64,000 bases of DNA from Metaphire vulgaris (Eukaryota > Annelida > Clitellata > Crassiclitellata > Megascolecidae), in NCBI GenBank assembly GCA_018105865.1, contig CM030849.1, positions 4,016,513 to 4,080,512 on the forward strand, in the 5' to 3' direction. Both the position numbers and the translations under genes were made by a program. Below are positions 1-10,290 of the stretch, piece after piece. How positions within the stretch are numbered: position 1 is the first letter of the stretch; the number at the start of each line of letters is the position of its first letter. The notes beneath the pieces are model-generated. The model searched no databases. It saw only the letters and a program-made list of their open reading frames with translations, and was not told the DNA's origin.

Positions 1-3000
1 ATAAGATAACAGGGACAGAAATCCTGTAGCACGAAGTCAAAATGACATTTCATGATAGCCTCCAGCCAAACGCGATAGTCGATCTGATCGCGAAGTGGGT
101 CGGGACCGAGTGTTGTTTCCGATGTCCGTGTAAGGGCCCCGATGCAGTGAAGTAGACATGTCTTTAGGACGTACGAAGAATTGAATCGTCGAGTTGAGGT
201 GTTCGTATTGGCAATCATTTGTTTTCCAATCATGAAAGCTTGTTTTGCTGCATCCGAACTCCGCTTGATTATTTCACTTTCCGCCGCGGCAAACGAAATT
301 CTAGCACAGGATTCAGAGTATGGGACCCAAGGATAGAGTCGCTGCGGCCAGTCAAAAACCAAATTACAACCGAATTCTTTAATGTCTTCGCTGATGTCGG
401 ACATGGCTTCGTCCGGCCACCACCCACCAATATGAATGCAGGGAACAACGTCTATTGATATTTCGTTAACGATTTTCTCATTGCCAGGATCCAAACGCAT
501 GTAGTTCAACTTCAATTTAGAAAATAGCTTGTCTTCGAGTTCGAAAGGTGCAATTCCGTTAACATTCAGGTCACACTCCCAGTCAAAGCAGCGTTGATCT
601 TTAACGAACCGAGTGTCTGTTAGGACGCTTGTCATTAAACTTTTAAACAGCGCGTTAATTTTCTCGGTGATTAGAATTCCATTATTGTCAAAGAAGCTGT
701 CGAATGCGCTTTCTTCTGTATCAATGACTTCGCCTTCTTTTCGTCTAATCCGTACAAATCCAGGGTCAAGTTCCGGCGATGACACGACTTCGCAAATCCG
801 ACTGATATTCGTAAGGACGAGATTAAAATCAAATTCATCCGGAGTATCAAGTTTTGATCCTTCGTTTGAGCTTCCGACAAGCACGACCCTAGTCTCAAAT
901 CGCGAATCTCGTCTCGTTATTTCGGAAGCAAGATTCTCCATAAATTTTTTCACCAATTCCTTGACTTGACCGAATAAATGATGACCGTATGCATATGCTC
1001 CAAATTTCCACAGTCTCTCAGATATCGTCATCGGATTCAAGTGTCGACACCACTGGATTCTGCTGTCGATATGAAGAGAGTTGATTTGTTTTCGCCGGGT
1101 TCTATCATAGAACTGTTGTAAGTCACATTTATCGATTCGTCGTATTGCACTGTCAACTATAAACTTGGCGTGCGATGCAAAGAATTGGCCTTTAACCAGT
1201 CTGTCTGCTCGTTCACCGGCACTTATTCCGTATTCATCTTTCAGTGTCGGATCTGCACCGTGAGACTTAAGCAGCTCCCGTAACCTGGGCTCGTGGGCAT
1301 AGTGTAGTGGTGTTCGTCCATAGCTGTCAGCTTCGTTGACGCTGCAGCCACATTCTATCAGCATTTTGACGAAAGCATTTCTTAGAACCATAGGACTATA
1401 TCCTTTGCAATAAATGACGATATAATGCAGTGGGTTTCTGTTTCTATGGTCTTTGACCGAGATGAATTGGCGCAGATTGTTCGGATAATCATTCCACAGG
1501 ATTTTGGTGAATACTTCCATTTTGCCAGTTTCTTGCCTAATAAATTGGTCTAAAATGAATGGTGACATCTTACCGACTGGCTCGAATCTCTCTAGCTCTG
1601 CCATTTTGATGTTTTCGTTATTCTGCACTTGGAATTTGGTCATTCTGGCCAGGCGATGCAGTGGACTCTCGTGTGACACATCAGACTTGTGACCTGGAAG
1701 ACCAGAGGCGTTTGACGATAACCAATTATAATAATGTGATTTTAAGTGGTTTAGGAGGCTAAGTAAGCCTGTGTGAAAATCCCCAGGTTTAAAAATGTTT
1801 AGTGTGGCTCCCTTCTTCTCCAAAGAGTCTATAATAGGCCTAGTGAGCGAAATGTCTGGAATCGCTGCGTGAGCTATGTCCAATGGCGAATATCCTTCAT
1901 AGTCCAAAGCATTCACATCTACTTCAGTTGTTCTAACCAGCAGTTCAACTAATTTCAACACGTCCTCGTTCAATTCACGTCGATTTCTATTGTAGCGATA
2001 ATGAGGTTTCTCATTTTCAACTAAATTGACATTCATTTCTTTCCTTGTCTTGAAGCTTTCGTAGTTTTTTGGAAAGTCGCCAAAATTCACCAACGATTCT
2101 GGACTGGGAGCCTCATACAAAGCATGATGCAGGGCAGTGAAGCCACGATTATCGGACAAATTGACCGACGCTCCGGTATTTAGCAACATTTCAGCGTCCT
2201 CTGGGCGTTTCCAGATTGCGGCTTTCATTAGAGCCGTTCGGCCGTTGCGATCTCTGGCGTCGAGGTCCAACCGAGTGCCTGTCCGTCTCGCCCAAGTCAA
2301 AATCGTCCGCATGATCAAGCTGCAACCAATTTCACTTGCAATCAACAGCGCCGTCTTTCCTTCTTTGTCTTTCTGATTGACGCTTACGCCGTGGTTAAGG
2401 AACAACTCTACGACGCTGTGGATTAAGTTTGAGTGACCTCCCACGCAGAGAAAAGACTGCGTGGCTCTCCGACAACCGCCGAAAATTGAATGCAGTGGCG
2501 TCTGTGCTTCGAAATTCAGAGCATTAACGTTGAATTTGTCAGATTTTAAGAGTATCTCAGTCAGCCGGAGACGTCTATGATCGAACAAATGTGTATCGTA
2601 GAAGAGACGATTGAGAACATGGTCACCAGTTTTACCTTCCTGAGTTTGAACTATTATGTCGTAATCTAGAAGAAGTTTTAAAATGTCCTCGGAAGAGTTT
2701 TCTATTGCCAGGCTTACGCCCTCGATCCACGTTGAGCGATCGATAGGGCGTTTGGAAAGGCGCGATCCTTTCTTTGCCATGCTCACATACGAGACGGCGT
2801 TCCAAGATCTTAAGAGCATTTCGTTGCAATGCCATGTTTCACTGAGAATGGATTTGACTGCTGCTATATTTCCATTCTCGACAGCTGCCAGAAATGTTAC
2901 TTTTTGGAGTAAAGCGACAATTTCTACGTTATCCTTACGTTCGGCTAGCATTAGTGCCGTTTCGCCATTTTCATCTGTAGCATCGATGTCAACACGAATT

Positions 3001-4454
3001 TCGGCATTCTTTTCGAGATCTAATAACCAACGCACAATATCGATGCGCTGGTTAACGCACGCCACCATTAACGCAGTCTTTCCTTGAATGTTCCTGCGGT
3101 TAACATCAATTCCATGTTCGAGAAGGATCTTTAGAAGCTTGTCTTCGTCATCGTTGAAACGATTTCTTTGCGGCTTTCCTTTGCAATACAGATGGAGAAC
3201 GGTTTCTCTCTGCGAGTTCAGAGCGTTCGCATCGCATCTGCTCGATTCGAGTAGGAGTTTTATCACTTGCAGCCCAATGGGATCGTATCCAGCACTCAGG
3301 TATTTTACTATCGCCACATGAAGAACAGTCTGACCGTTTTCGTTAAGTCCTCTTATAAACCGATCGTCATTGAGGAGGAGATCCACCATACCATCGTCAG
3401 ATTTTCGATGGGCTTTTCCAACAGCAACCAACCAGACTGGGAAAGTAATAGGACTGGTAGAAGACGACGTCCGTACCACGTCAATTTTATTCAGTTGGAG
3501 CTCATCCGAATCTGTATACGTTGCTTCGTCGTCCGTCGTGAGTTTGGACGAACATCTACCAGTAGTTTCTGTTCTACTATATAAAACTTCGTATTCGGTC
3601 GCGCCCTTCACTATTCTAATCTCTCCAAACTGTAGGTCGCATTCATCTGGCGTATCCAGATAGACTTTCACCGCTTCTCTATCTCCGTTTTCAACTGCGG
3701 CCAAGAATAAAGCCTGTGTCATCATCGTCACTATTTCGGCATTGTTTCCTTTCTTCGCCAGTGTGAACGCAGTTTCGCCATTGTCTTTTACGTTGATATC
3801 CAGTTTATCGCCATATTTGTCCTTCTCTTTCAACAGCGCAAGAACCGCCGCTTCGGACCCGGTTTTACATGCAACCATAAGCGCCGTCTGTCCAAACAGG
3901 TTTACCTGATTACGATTTACTTTACGACGCAGTAGTAAACTTGTTATCTTATCTACTTCTGCGTCTGGCGCCTGACAACGACACGCAAAGTGTAGCACGG
4001 TTTCTTGCTGGTCAGTTAGAGCATTTACTTCGAATCTACCGGAATCCAGTAGGATTTCGACTAGTTCGAAGTCACTTTTATTGCCTTGAAGGTGTTCACA
4101 TTGGAACATGGCTAGATGCAGAACGGTCCAACCATTGCCGGTCACTCCACGAATAAAATTCTCGATTTTAAAGAACATACCGAGAATTCTGTAACATCGG
4201 TTTTTGCTCGCCAGATAAACGCCTTGCAGCCAATCGCAAACACCGATGCAACTACCGAGTTTTGTATTCGAGACAACTTTGAGCCAAGAATCCCGATCAA
4301 TAGACGCAACACAAGAAAGTTCTGCACATCTCCCGTGTCTGTCGAAGGGACTTTCAAGAACTACTTTCACGGCCTCTTCGTCATTTCTCTTGACCGATTC
4401 TAGTAATAGTTCTGCTATTAGCGGATTCATGGCGGACTTTTCACGAGCATCCAT
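1..4454 (-). CDS. Ankyrin-repeat / Mab-21 (cGAS-like) nucleotidyltransferase, paralogue 1; 3' end off the window
   Basis: The minus strand is open from ATG at 4454-4452 to the left edge: 1,484 codons in one frame with no stop. An in-frame TGA lies 16 codons upstream, so this is the first possible Met; a second Met follows at 4430. Residues ~105-1080 are diverged ankyrin repeats (GNGWTVLHLAMF, DNRGFTALHHAL, YGRTPLHYA). Residues ~1150-1450 match the Mab-21/cGAS nucleotidyltransferase fold: G1194-S-S, then DEFDFN with E1207 and D1209, and a third acid D1335 in SIDVVPCI. Alignment with the intact paralogue at 33953-38698 suggests about 125 C-terminal residues lie beyond the edge. No intron is needed. 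A ~17-residue insertion at ~893-909 matches a repeat elsewhere in the window. In this family the domain makes second-messenger nucleotides after ligand sensing (cGAS, cGLRs) or is inactive (MAB21 proteins). Retained acids favour activity; product and ligand are unknown. Confidence 0.9.
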   Translation of the reverse strand, partial: MDAREKSAMNPLIAELLLESVKRNDEEAVKVVLESPFDRHGRCAELSCVASIDRDSWLKVVSNTKLGSCIGVCDWLQGVYLASKNRCYRILGMFFKIENFIRGVTGNGWTVLHLAMFQCEHLQGNKSDFELVEILLDSGRFEVNALTDQQETVLHFACRCQAPDAEVDKITSLLLRRKVNRNQVNLFGQTALMVACKTGSEAAVLALLKEKDKYGDKLDINVKDNGETAFTLAKKGNNAEIVTMMTQALFLAAVENGDREAVKVYLDTPDECDLQFGEIRIVKGATEYEVLYSRTETTGRCSSKLTTDDEATYTDSDELQLNKIDVVRTSSSTSPITFPVWLVAVGKAHRKSDDGMVDLLLNDDRFIRGLNENGQTVLHVAIVKYLSAGYDPIGLQVIKLLLESSRCDANALNSQRETVLHLYCKGKPQRNRFNDDEDKLLKILLEHGIDVNRRNIQGKTALMVACVNQRIDIVRWLLDLEKNAEIRVDIDATDENGETALMLAERKDNVEIVALLQKVTFLAAVENGNIAAVKSILSETWHCNEMLLRSWNAVSYVSMAKKGSRLSKRPIDRSTWIEGVSLAIENSSEDILKLLLDYDIIVQTQEGKTGDHVLNRLFYDTHLFDHRRLRLTEILLKSDKFNVNALNFEAQTPLHSIFGGCRRATQSFLCVGGHSNLIHSVVELFLNHGVSVNQKDKEGKTALLIASEIGCSLIMRTILTWARRTGTRLDLDARDRNGRTALMKAAIWKRPEDAEMLLNTGASVNLSDNRGFTALHHALYEAPSPESLVNFGDFPKNYESFKTRKEMNVNLVENEKPHYRYNRNRRELNEDVLKLVELLVRTTEVDVNALDYEGYSPLDIAHAAIPDISLTRPIIDSLEKKGATLNIFKPGDFHTGLLSLLNHLKSHYYNWLSSNASGLPGHKSDVSHESPLHRLARMTKFQVQNNENIKMAELERFEPVGKMSPFILDQFIRQETGKMEVFTKILWNDYPNNLRQFISVKDHRNRNPLHYIVIYCKGYSPMVLRNAFVKMLIECGCSVNEADSYGRTPLHYAHEPRLRELLKSHGADPTLKDEYGISAGERADRLVKGQFFASHAKFIVDSAIRRIDKCDLQQFYDRTRRKQINSLHIDSRIQWCRHLNPMTISERLWKFGAYAYGHHLFGQVKELVKKFMENLASEITRRDSRFETRVVLVGSSNEGSKLDTPDEFDFNLVLTNISRICEVVSSPELDPGFVRIRRKEGEVIDTEESAFDSFFDNNGILITEKINALFKSLMTSVLTDTRFVKDQRCFDWECDLNVNGIAPFELEDKLFSKLKLNYMRLDPGNEKIVNEISIDVVPCIHIGGWWPDEAMSDISEDIKEFGCNLVFDWPQRLYPWVPYSESCARISFAAAESEIIKRSSDAAKQAFMIGKQMIANTNTSTRRFNSSYVLKTCLLHCIGALTRTSETTLGPDPLRDQIDYRVWLEAIMKCHFDFVLQDFCPCYL
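1728..1779 (-). repeat. Repeat-derived in-frame insertion inside the ankyrin-cGLR paralogue 1 coding sequence
   Basis: These 52 bases, read on the minus strand, are identical to 14483-14534 inside a hAT-type element. In the protein the segment reads HTGLLSLLNHLKSHYYNW. The paralogue at 33953-38698 goes straight from GATLNVFQHK to TQFLSSNAG, with nothing equivalent. The insertion keeps the frame. Confidence 0.8.
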
Positions 4455-4464
4455 CGAACGCTCT

Positions 4465-4520
4465 TTAAACTTTAACAGTATATCCGTCCATTTTCATTGA
4501 GTTGATACACGGTTAGTTAA
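4465..4520. mobile_element. Degenerate piggyBac-like MITE abutting the start of ankyrin-cGLR paralogue 1
   Basis: TATATCCGTCCATTTTCATT and the following TGATACACGGTTAGTTAA match the right half of the 80-bp TTAA-flanked MITE seen at 11791, 27240 and 63853. The left half is shortened (TTAAACTTTAACAG). It ends 11 bases before the start codon, so it lies in the 5' leader or core promoter. Confidence 0.65.
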
Positions 4521-4763
4521 ACTAAAATGTGTTTGTTTGAATATGTCAATACATCTAAATTTTGATTCGGTTTGAAAATGCTGTTCGTTCCTTTATTTAC
4601 GGTTGTTATATTAAGAAATACAGGTCAATCATCTAATCGTCATTGTTTGCGTTGTGTTCAATCGCTCACCAATTGTCTCGAGTCTGCTTTCTTTTCGCTA
4701 CAATGAAGATCACCATTCAAGTGAAGGCATTCAAAAATCAATACAGCCAAAATGAATGCCATA
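4521..4763. other. Upstream region of ankyrin-cGLR paralogue 1; no gene seen
   Basis: AT-rich sequence 5' of the minus-strand gene. No convincing TATA element or coding segment was found. The promoter of the gene presumably lies here. Confidence 0.4.

Positions 4764-4850
<87 letters not shown>
4764..4850. repeat. Compound (ATG)n(AAT)n microsatellite
   Basis: About 13 ATG units pass directly into about 16 AAT units. Apparent poly-Asp/Asn and poly-Met/Ile reading frames here are artefacts. Confidence 0.95.
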
Positions 4851-4851
<1 letters not shown>

Positions 4852-4919
4852 CTTCTTTAATAAGTTCTAATAAGTATCAATTGATGGTGTTTCAAATAAT
4901 AATAATAGGTATTAATAAT

Positions 4920-5231
4920 AAGCGGTTCTCAACCTGTGGGTCGCGAAAGGGGTCGAATGACGATTTACTAGGGGTCTACCGAGACCATACTAATACTACT
5001 CTTTTCTTGTTATTGTACTATTACTACTAGTTACGACGTGCTAGTTGTCTTACTATAATTGTCATTTGAAGATAGACATGGAGTTATAATTAAAAGGGTA
5101 TCGATTTATCACATTTTGATTGTCGCAGCATTATTATTTTTGGCAATTTACATTGTGAACGAAAATAATTTTACCGTTAAATCATAATGGGAAATTGAAT
5201 TACCAGGGTCATTCCAGGTTGAGAACCGCTG
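4920..5231. mobile_element. hAT-like MITE (degenerate)
   Basis: The left end AGCGGTTCTCAACCTG pairs with the right end CAGGTTGAGAACCGCTG as terminal inverted repeats. GTGGGTCGCGAAAGGGGTCG follows the left end, as in many hAT non-autonomous elements. No clear target duplication was found. Confidence 0.65.
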
Positions 5232-5599
5232 AGTCAGAGGGAAAGAGCAAGACCGACTACGAAGGAAAAACTAATTGCAAGAGATGTGTTTTAAGCCTGG
5301 ATCTGAAAAATACTTAATGAATACAAAAGAGTATGAAGCCAGCTGTAATTACGAGTAGTCTAGGCCTATATGGCAATCATTTGACATTGGTGAAACTGTC
5401 ACAGTTAACTCAAATATAGGACGCGCAAACAGCGCAATAAAGGGTTCGCGGGGTCATGAGTCATGACCCATTTATCCCTGTCTGATTCCCATCTCTTGCT
5501 TTAGCCTATTATAAGCCGGATATTACGAAGCCAAGTTCGCAAAGAATAATAGGTATTGGTTGCCAATGCGAAGAGTTTGAAAACCAGCCATATTTCACT

Positions 5600-5960
5600 A
5601 GTGTTGTTTTATTTATTCGTTTGGTTTTAGTTACAGTTATAATTAGTTAATGCCAACCTAGTTTTAGTTACTATTAGTTATAGTTATTGAATATATTTTT
5701 AGTTACTGACCCGCCGCCTCATAGATACACTGACCTTTGCCCGGCCGACAAACCACCCTGTCTATAGCTATTTCAAGAAAGATTAAGCGCATAAGAATAA
5801 GCAGCTACTGTTGTGCTGCTTTCCGGGGCGCTGTAGAAGTTTACGAGATTTTACTTTACTTTACTTAGTTAAATAAATATAACTTGAGAACGTTTTAGTT
5901 ACAGTTAATCAAGTTTTAGTTATAGTTAGTTATAGTTATTGATAAAACAAAATGTACAGT
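5600..5960. repeat. Split TTTTAGTTATAGTTA-rich repeat with a SINE fragment between the halves
   Basis: Two blocks rich in TTTTAGTTACAGTTA/TAGTTATAGTTA (about 5625-5703 and 5886-5945) flank a copy of the TAAGCAGCTACTGTTGTGCTG repeat (about 5763-5880), which ends in ACTTTACTTTACTT. The arrangement suggests insertion into an older repeat. No coding potential seen. Confidence 0.45.
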
Positions 5961-6624
5961 ACACTTGATTTCAAAGAAAGGCACGATAGTACTATAGGAA
6001 CTGCCATTAAGTGCGGAAACAGTCGGCATACTCCTTGGCATGACGTGCTTTCAGTTGAAATAATGTCACGCATATAGGCCTACAGTAGGCGTGTATGACA
6101 ATTGACTGCGGCTAAATATTTGGTCTAACTCATTCGTGTAAGCCTGCTAATGAAAAACATGAAATCGTCCTTTTAAAATTTCACTTAATATGGAATACAC
6201 AAAACAGATGATCGTAGGGTGCCGCTTGACTTCTAACTAGCCTATGTAAAGTTGTAAACCTTAAATTTCCACTCAATTGCCAAATAGATTTACTGTAAAA
6301 TGGAGAAAACCTGACGGTAGCATGCTATTTCGACTAAATACAAATTCGAGTTCGAGAATAGCGCAACGCGTGTTCGTTACTCTACAGAAATCACAATATC
6401 AGTATCAAAATAATAGCCTATACATAATTACATATTATTATCACATAATACATAAATAAATATACATAAATAAATACTTCTTTAAATGTGCATTTAAATA
6501 TTACCTTGCATCGCTAGGCTGCGTGAATTACATATTTCGAAAATTCTGACGCTTTCACTTTCGCTTTTCCGCTTCTGCGTGAATCACATCTCAGCAGAGT
6601 CTGAGCAGCAGACCCATATAGGAC
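5961..6624. other. No gene recognised
   Basis: AT-rich sequence with TAGGCCTA at 6075 and no supportable ORF. Confidence 0.4.
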
Positions 6625-7347
6625 CAGGGGCGTCTATCCCCCCTTTTTTCATTGGAGCAAGTTCCCCCCCAAACCTGACATAGGCGTTCTAGCGCCCCGC
6701 AGGCGCCGAAGGCGCTCGGGGTGATTGCGGGAGGGGCGGCTTTAGGACCTCCCGCCACGGGGGTCCGATGGTATAACCCCCGGAAAAATTTTGAAGTTGC
6801 AGATGCTCGTAGGTGAGTTTTAGTGGAGTTTTGGCACACAATTCACAATTGAGCACCTGATACATCATGATTTTTATCTTAGACCATGTAATTTTTTTGC
6901 TTATTTTCTTAATATCAATCCATGATGATGGGATGATGGGATGATGGTGGAAAAAGTGTTGACGAAACATATTACAACTTGCAATTATGTGAGATTTTCG
7001 CCAACAAACAGAGAAAAAGTACAATACATGCTAATGGCCTAATGCTATTTAGGCTACTTCTGTCTGAGCTGTCTCTGTCCACTACGCACCACAAGTAGGC
7101 TATTTGGAGTCACTGCAATGTTCAACGTATGATGACTATGAGTCTATGACGACGTCATATCTTATCATACATCAACTTCAACGTCATAGAGATGATAATT
7201 TGTAATCGGCAGATTATGAACCATAACGGCGTAATTTTCCTCGAAAGTTCTTTCAAAAAAATTCCCTTTCCCCATAAATCAAAAATTCCTTCCCCTCTTT
7301 TTCGTTGGAGCATTTGCTCCAAGGCTTATATGGTGTAGACGCCCCTG
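6625..7347. mobile_element. Non-autonomous hAT-like element, 723 bp, perfect 8-bp TSD
   Basis: The ends CAGGGGCGTCTAT and GTAGACGCCCCTG are inverted repeats. The element is bounded by TATAGGAC on both sides (6617-6624 and 7348-7355). It interrupts an older ORF-bearing sequence on the minus strand. Confidence 0.85.
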
Positions 7348-7355
7348 TATAGGAC

Positions 7356-7660
7356 CATAGCTACGGTAAGCTACTGTAAAGCGTAGATCTGCACGATTCC
7401 AATCAAAACCATCGTAGAGTTGGTGCAATATCATGTACACCAGGAACACTCTACGCCAGCGTTTATCAGCAATTTTATGATGAAGGACCACTTGGAGATA
7501 TAGAGCTTGCAGGGCGGACCACCTCCATTGACAGTACCGTTCACGCGAGTAGGGAGTCGGCGGGAGCATCATATAAGCTTCCTCATCGGTGTCTGTGGGA
7601 ACCCCAGTCACCAACCAACGCATGTGGTTGTATTTGCCATTAAAAAGCGACCAAATCAAG
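7356..7660 (-). pseudogene. Unidentified ORF fragment, probably from a transposon, broken by the 6625-7347 element
   Basis: The minus-strand frame includes PPTPYSRERYCQWRWSALQ and WRRVFLVYMILHQLYDG. It looks protein-like but I cannot assign a family with confidence. If the 723-bp insertion is removed, the frame meets a stop soon afterwards. Probably an old transposase or nuclease remnant. Confidence 0.35.
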
Positions 7661-7871
7661 CCCGTTGTTGGCCTAATTTGTTAGTGTCAACTTATTCCTA
7701 AAATAAAGCATAGATTTCCGCCATACATTCCTCCTTCGCATTTAAAATAAACTATTATTATAAATTTATTATAAACAATATTCATTTAATTTTAATGTGA
7801 GCCTTGAGCCTGTATATTTGAGCACAATTTGTCCAAACGAGGGATAATGTTTGAAAGACTCAACCTGTCAG

Positions 7872-8320
7872 TGGCGCAGCCAAGAGGGGGTTGAGGGTTA
7901 AACCCCATTGGCTGCCGAAAACAAAATATTTTTAATGGCCATGCATTTTTATTTGTTGACGCGATTTTGGGGTCAAAACTCCCCTTGGGTATAGAATGTA
8001 AGGGTGTTTAAGAGGCGAAGACATTTTTTGTTTGCCATGATCAGGGCGCGATTTGTAGGGGGAAGGAAGGAATCTTCCCCCACTGCCAAACTGCATCTCC
8101 CCTACTGCTACATCCCCCACCACTACATCCTCCACTGCTACATTTCCCAACAACTGCATCCCCCAAGCTCGACATATCCACCCCCCACTGCTCCAGGTCA
8201 CAAATCGCACCCTGGTCATGATAAAATGAGAGATTCTAGCGTTTAATTGCCTGTCAAGGTTTTTGGAAAGTTTGTTACGGTGAAAAGTGAAAACCAAGCC
8301 CCCTTTCGGAAATTGGTGGT
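7872..8320. mobile_element. CAGTGGCG-type hAT-like element, degenerate, interrupted by another MITE
   Basis: The start CAGTGGCGCAGCCAAGAGGG and the following TTAAACCCC...TTGGCTGCCG match the intact element at 43582. The right end (TTTCGGAAATTGGTGG) matches only loosely. The 8042-8214 MITE sits inside it. Confidence 0.5.
8042..8214. mobile_element. CAGGGCGCGATTTG MITE, copy 1
   Basis: Terminal inverted repeats CAGGGCGCGATTTGTAG and CACAAATCGCACCCTG. Flanks are GCCATGAT and GTCATGAT (7/8 match). The inside is made of degenerate CTGCTACATCCCCC units. A second copy is at 61066-61246. Confidence 0.8.
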
Positions 8321-8700
8321 CCGCGGATCGCAAGTTGCTTACCGCTGCTACTGTGGTTATACCAACGAAGTGTTCCAAAATAGAAGTCGATAATTATATA
8401 CTAATTTATTCAGGTCAATTATATGGAAGGCTAAAGCATACTTAATGTTTCGCATCAGGTCTATACTAAGGATGAAAACTGAAAGGCTGCTTGGCATAGG
8501 CTGCTAGCCAGAGCCGTAGCTAGATTCGGCGCCCGGGGCAAGGTATAAAATTTTCGCCCCTAAATGTCGGTGATGGCCTTCCCTAGGGTTACCATAATTG
8601 TCAGATGGAAAAAGAGGACACTTTCTGAAGTTTCCGGGCCCCTGGGCAGAGTAGTCGCGGAATCGCGGTGCCCCTAAAGTCGTCAAATCGTACCAATATT
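8223..8700. other. No gene; repeat debris
   Basis: It contains GCGCCCGGGGC and CCCCTGGGC fragments typical of the CAGTGGCG-type elements in this window, but no bounded element. Confidence 0.35.
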
Positions 8701-8708
8701 AAGTGCTG

Positions 8709-8998
8709 CAGTGGCGGTTAAACGTGGGGGACGAGAGGGGATGCATCCCCCACTGGACTTTTTTTGCTTGTCAAACCTATTTTTAGGTCAAGGTCTAGTA
8801 AAACTATGGGGAAAACTGTCGATGACCTTTTTTGCTTGTCAACCTATTTTTCGGTAAAAGTGCAGTAAAATTTGAGAAATTCCCCGTTTGTCTTTTTTCG
8901 GCAAAGTTTATTGACCTTGTTCCTTCTCTTTTCATCTCCCCAACAACTTCCTATGAATTCATTTCATCCTCCACCAAGGAATCCTGGAACTGCCACTG
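8709..8998. mobile_element. CAGTGGCGG MITE with perfect 8-bp TSD
   Basis: Starts CAGTGGCGGTTAAAC, ends GGAACTGCCACTG, and is flanked by AAGTGCTG on both sides (8701-8708 and 8999-9006). It contains two copies of the TTTTTTGCTTGTCA motif. Confidence 0.85.
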
Positions 8999-9280
8999 AA
9001 GTGCTGTACAAATAAAATTTAAACTTTAAGCTTTTCGAAGCCGGTTTTACGAGAAATTTGGCTGTAAGAGTATGTGAAGTTTCACGTTAACACTCTGAAC
9101 ATATTTCGGCGTTTCGACGTGCGCCTCTAAATCCAGTGCACCCTTGTTGGCAACAGAGACACAAGTTCCGCCGCCGTATGTCAAAGATTCAGCTTCCGAG
9201 GCATTTCGGCCTACACGAAAACTTGTAGGCCTATATTTGGTCTTCATTGTGTCTGTAAACAAACACCTTCATGTGACTGG

Positions 9281-9569
9281 TAAAAAAGGTAAAGGTACAA
9301 CCCATAGGCCATCGCGGACACGTCTGGAACCGAAGGGTTAGCGCCTTCAGGTATATACGGCAACGGCTGAATGAGGGCGGATTGCCAGCCTTTCCCTCGC
9401 CGCCTTTTTCTTCCACCGAGTTAACGCCCGATGTACTCATTCACAGCTGAGTCGACTGGGGGAGCTTGGGGCAGAAACAACCGAAAAGTTTCTGCCGCGG
9501 CCGGGAGTTGAACCACGGACCTCGGGATTGGCAGACCAGTGCGCTAACCACTGCTCCACCTGCGCACCC
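9281..9569 (-). mobile_element. tRNA-derived SINE, minus strand
   Basis: Read on the minus strand from 9569, it opens with a tRNA-like head carrying A-box TGGAGCAGTGGTTAGCGC and B-box GGTTCAACTCC. It continues into a body with CAGCTGTGAATGAGTAC and ends in a CCTTTACC-type tail. CTTCATGTGACT (9267) and CTTCACGTGACT (9570) form a ~12-bp target duplication. Confidence 0.8.
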
Positions 9570-9589
9570 CTTCACGTGACTAGAGAGTC

Positions 9590-9745
9590 CAAATCTTGAA
9601 TCGTTCGCAAGGAAACTTAAAACTTATTTCTTCGAGACATCGTAAGAGGCTCGTATTAGTGTAAAGCGCTCTAGTCTTTGACTCTTTGTTCAAATTTTTG
9701 CGCTATATAAATTGACCTTTTAACCTAACCTAACCTAACATTAAA
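9590..9745 (+). repeat. SINE-like 3' end with (AACCT)n tail
   Basis: GCGCTATATAAATTGACC is followed by four to five AACCT units. The same GCGCTATATAAAT ending recurs in other SINE-like repeats of the window. Confidence 0.45.
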
Positions 9746-10139
9746 ACTTTTATGGTAGTCTGATTTGGGGGGGAGTATCTAATACTATCTATAACAATAT
9801 ACCCACCCGTCGCTACGCCCCTGCATACAATTCAATGAAAGTAAGCTAAGTAGGGCCTACTTTGTTTCTCTTTTTTTGTCCATAACGTACTGTATGTCAG
9901 GCCATTGCTATGGTTCATTATTACTTGCTTTTTCTTTTTTACTTGAAATTTTGGGTCTCCCAAGAATTTTGCGCCCGGGGCAACCGCCCTCTTGCCCCTG
10001 CTGCTGAAAAAAATTATAAATTCCAAATAGGGTTGAAGCTAGAAGGAATGAATAACGTCACGTGATTATCGCAGTTGTTTTGACTCTCCTCCCCCTCGTC
10101 ACAAAAAGTCAGACCCCATCAAATAAGACGTCGCAAAGC

Positions 10140-10290
10140 TAGGTTGATGACTCAAAAGGCTGACACTTTACCGACTGAGCCATCGAGGCACGTTAAAGAC
10201 ATCATTAGCGAATGAGGTATATATACAGTAGGCTGCTGTACTATTTGGAAATGATATTTTAATTAAACTTAGAATATGAACGAAGAGTCC
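10140..10290 (-). repeat. tRNA-like repeat, copy 1
   Basis: On the minus strand CTCGATGGCTCAGTCGGTAA resembles a tRNA A-box region. About 150 bases match 27055-27200, but a full tRNA cannot be folded. A SINE remnant is the best reading. Confidence 0.45.

Noticed and set aside
613..969. Plus-strand ORFs across 1-4500 and 34557-38358
   Set aside because: They are antisense shadows of the ankyrin-cGLR genes; the minus frames carry the recognisable domains.
9497..9569. tRNA gene on the minus strand
   Set aside because: It continues directly into a SINE body with a target duplication, and the acceptor stem does not pair well.
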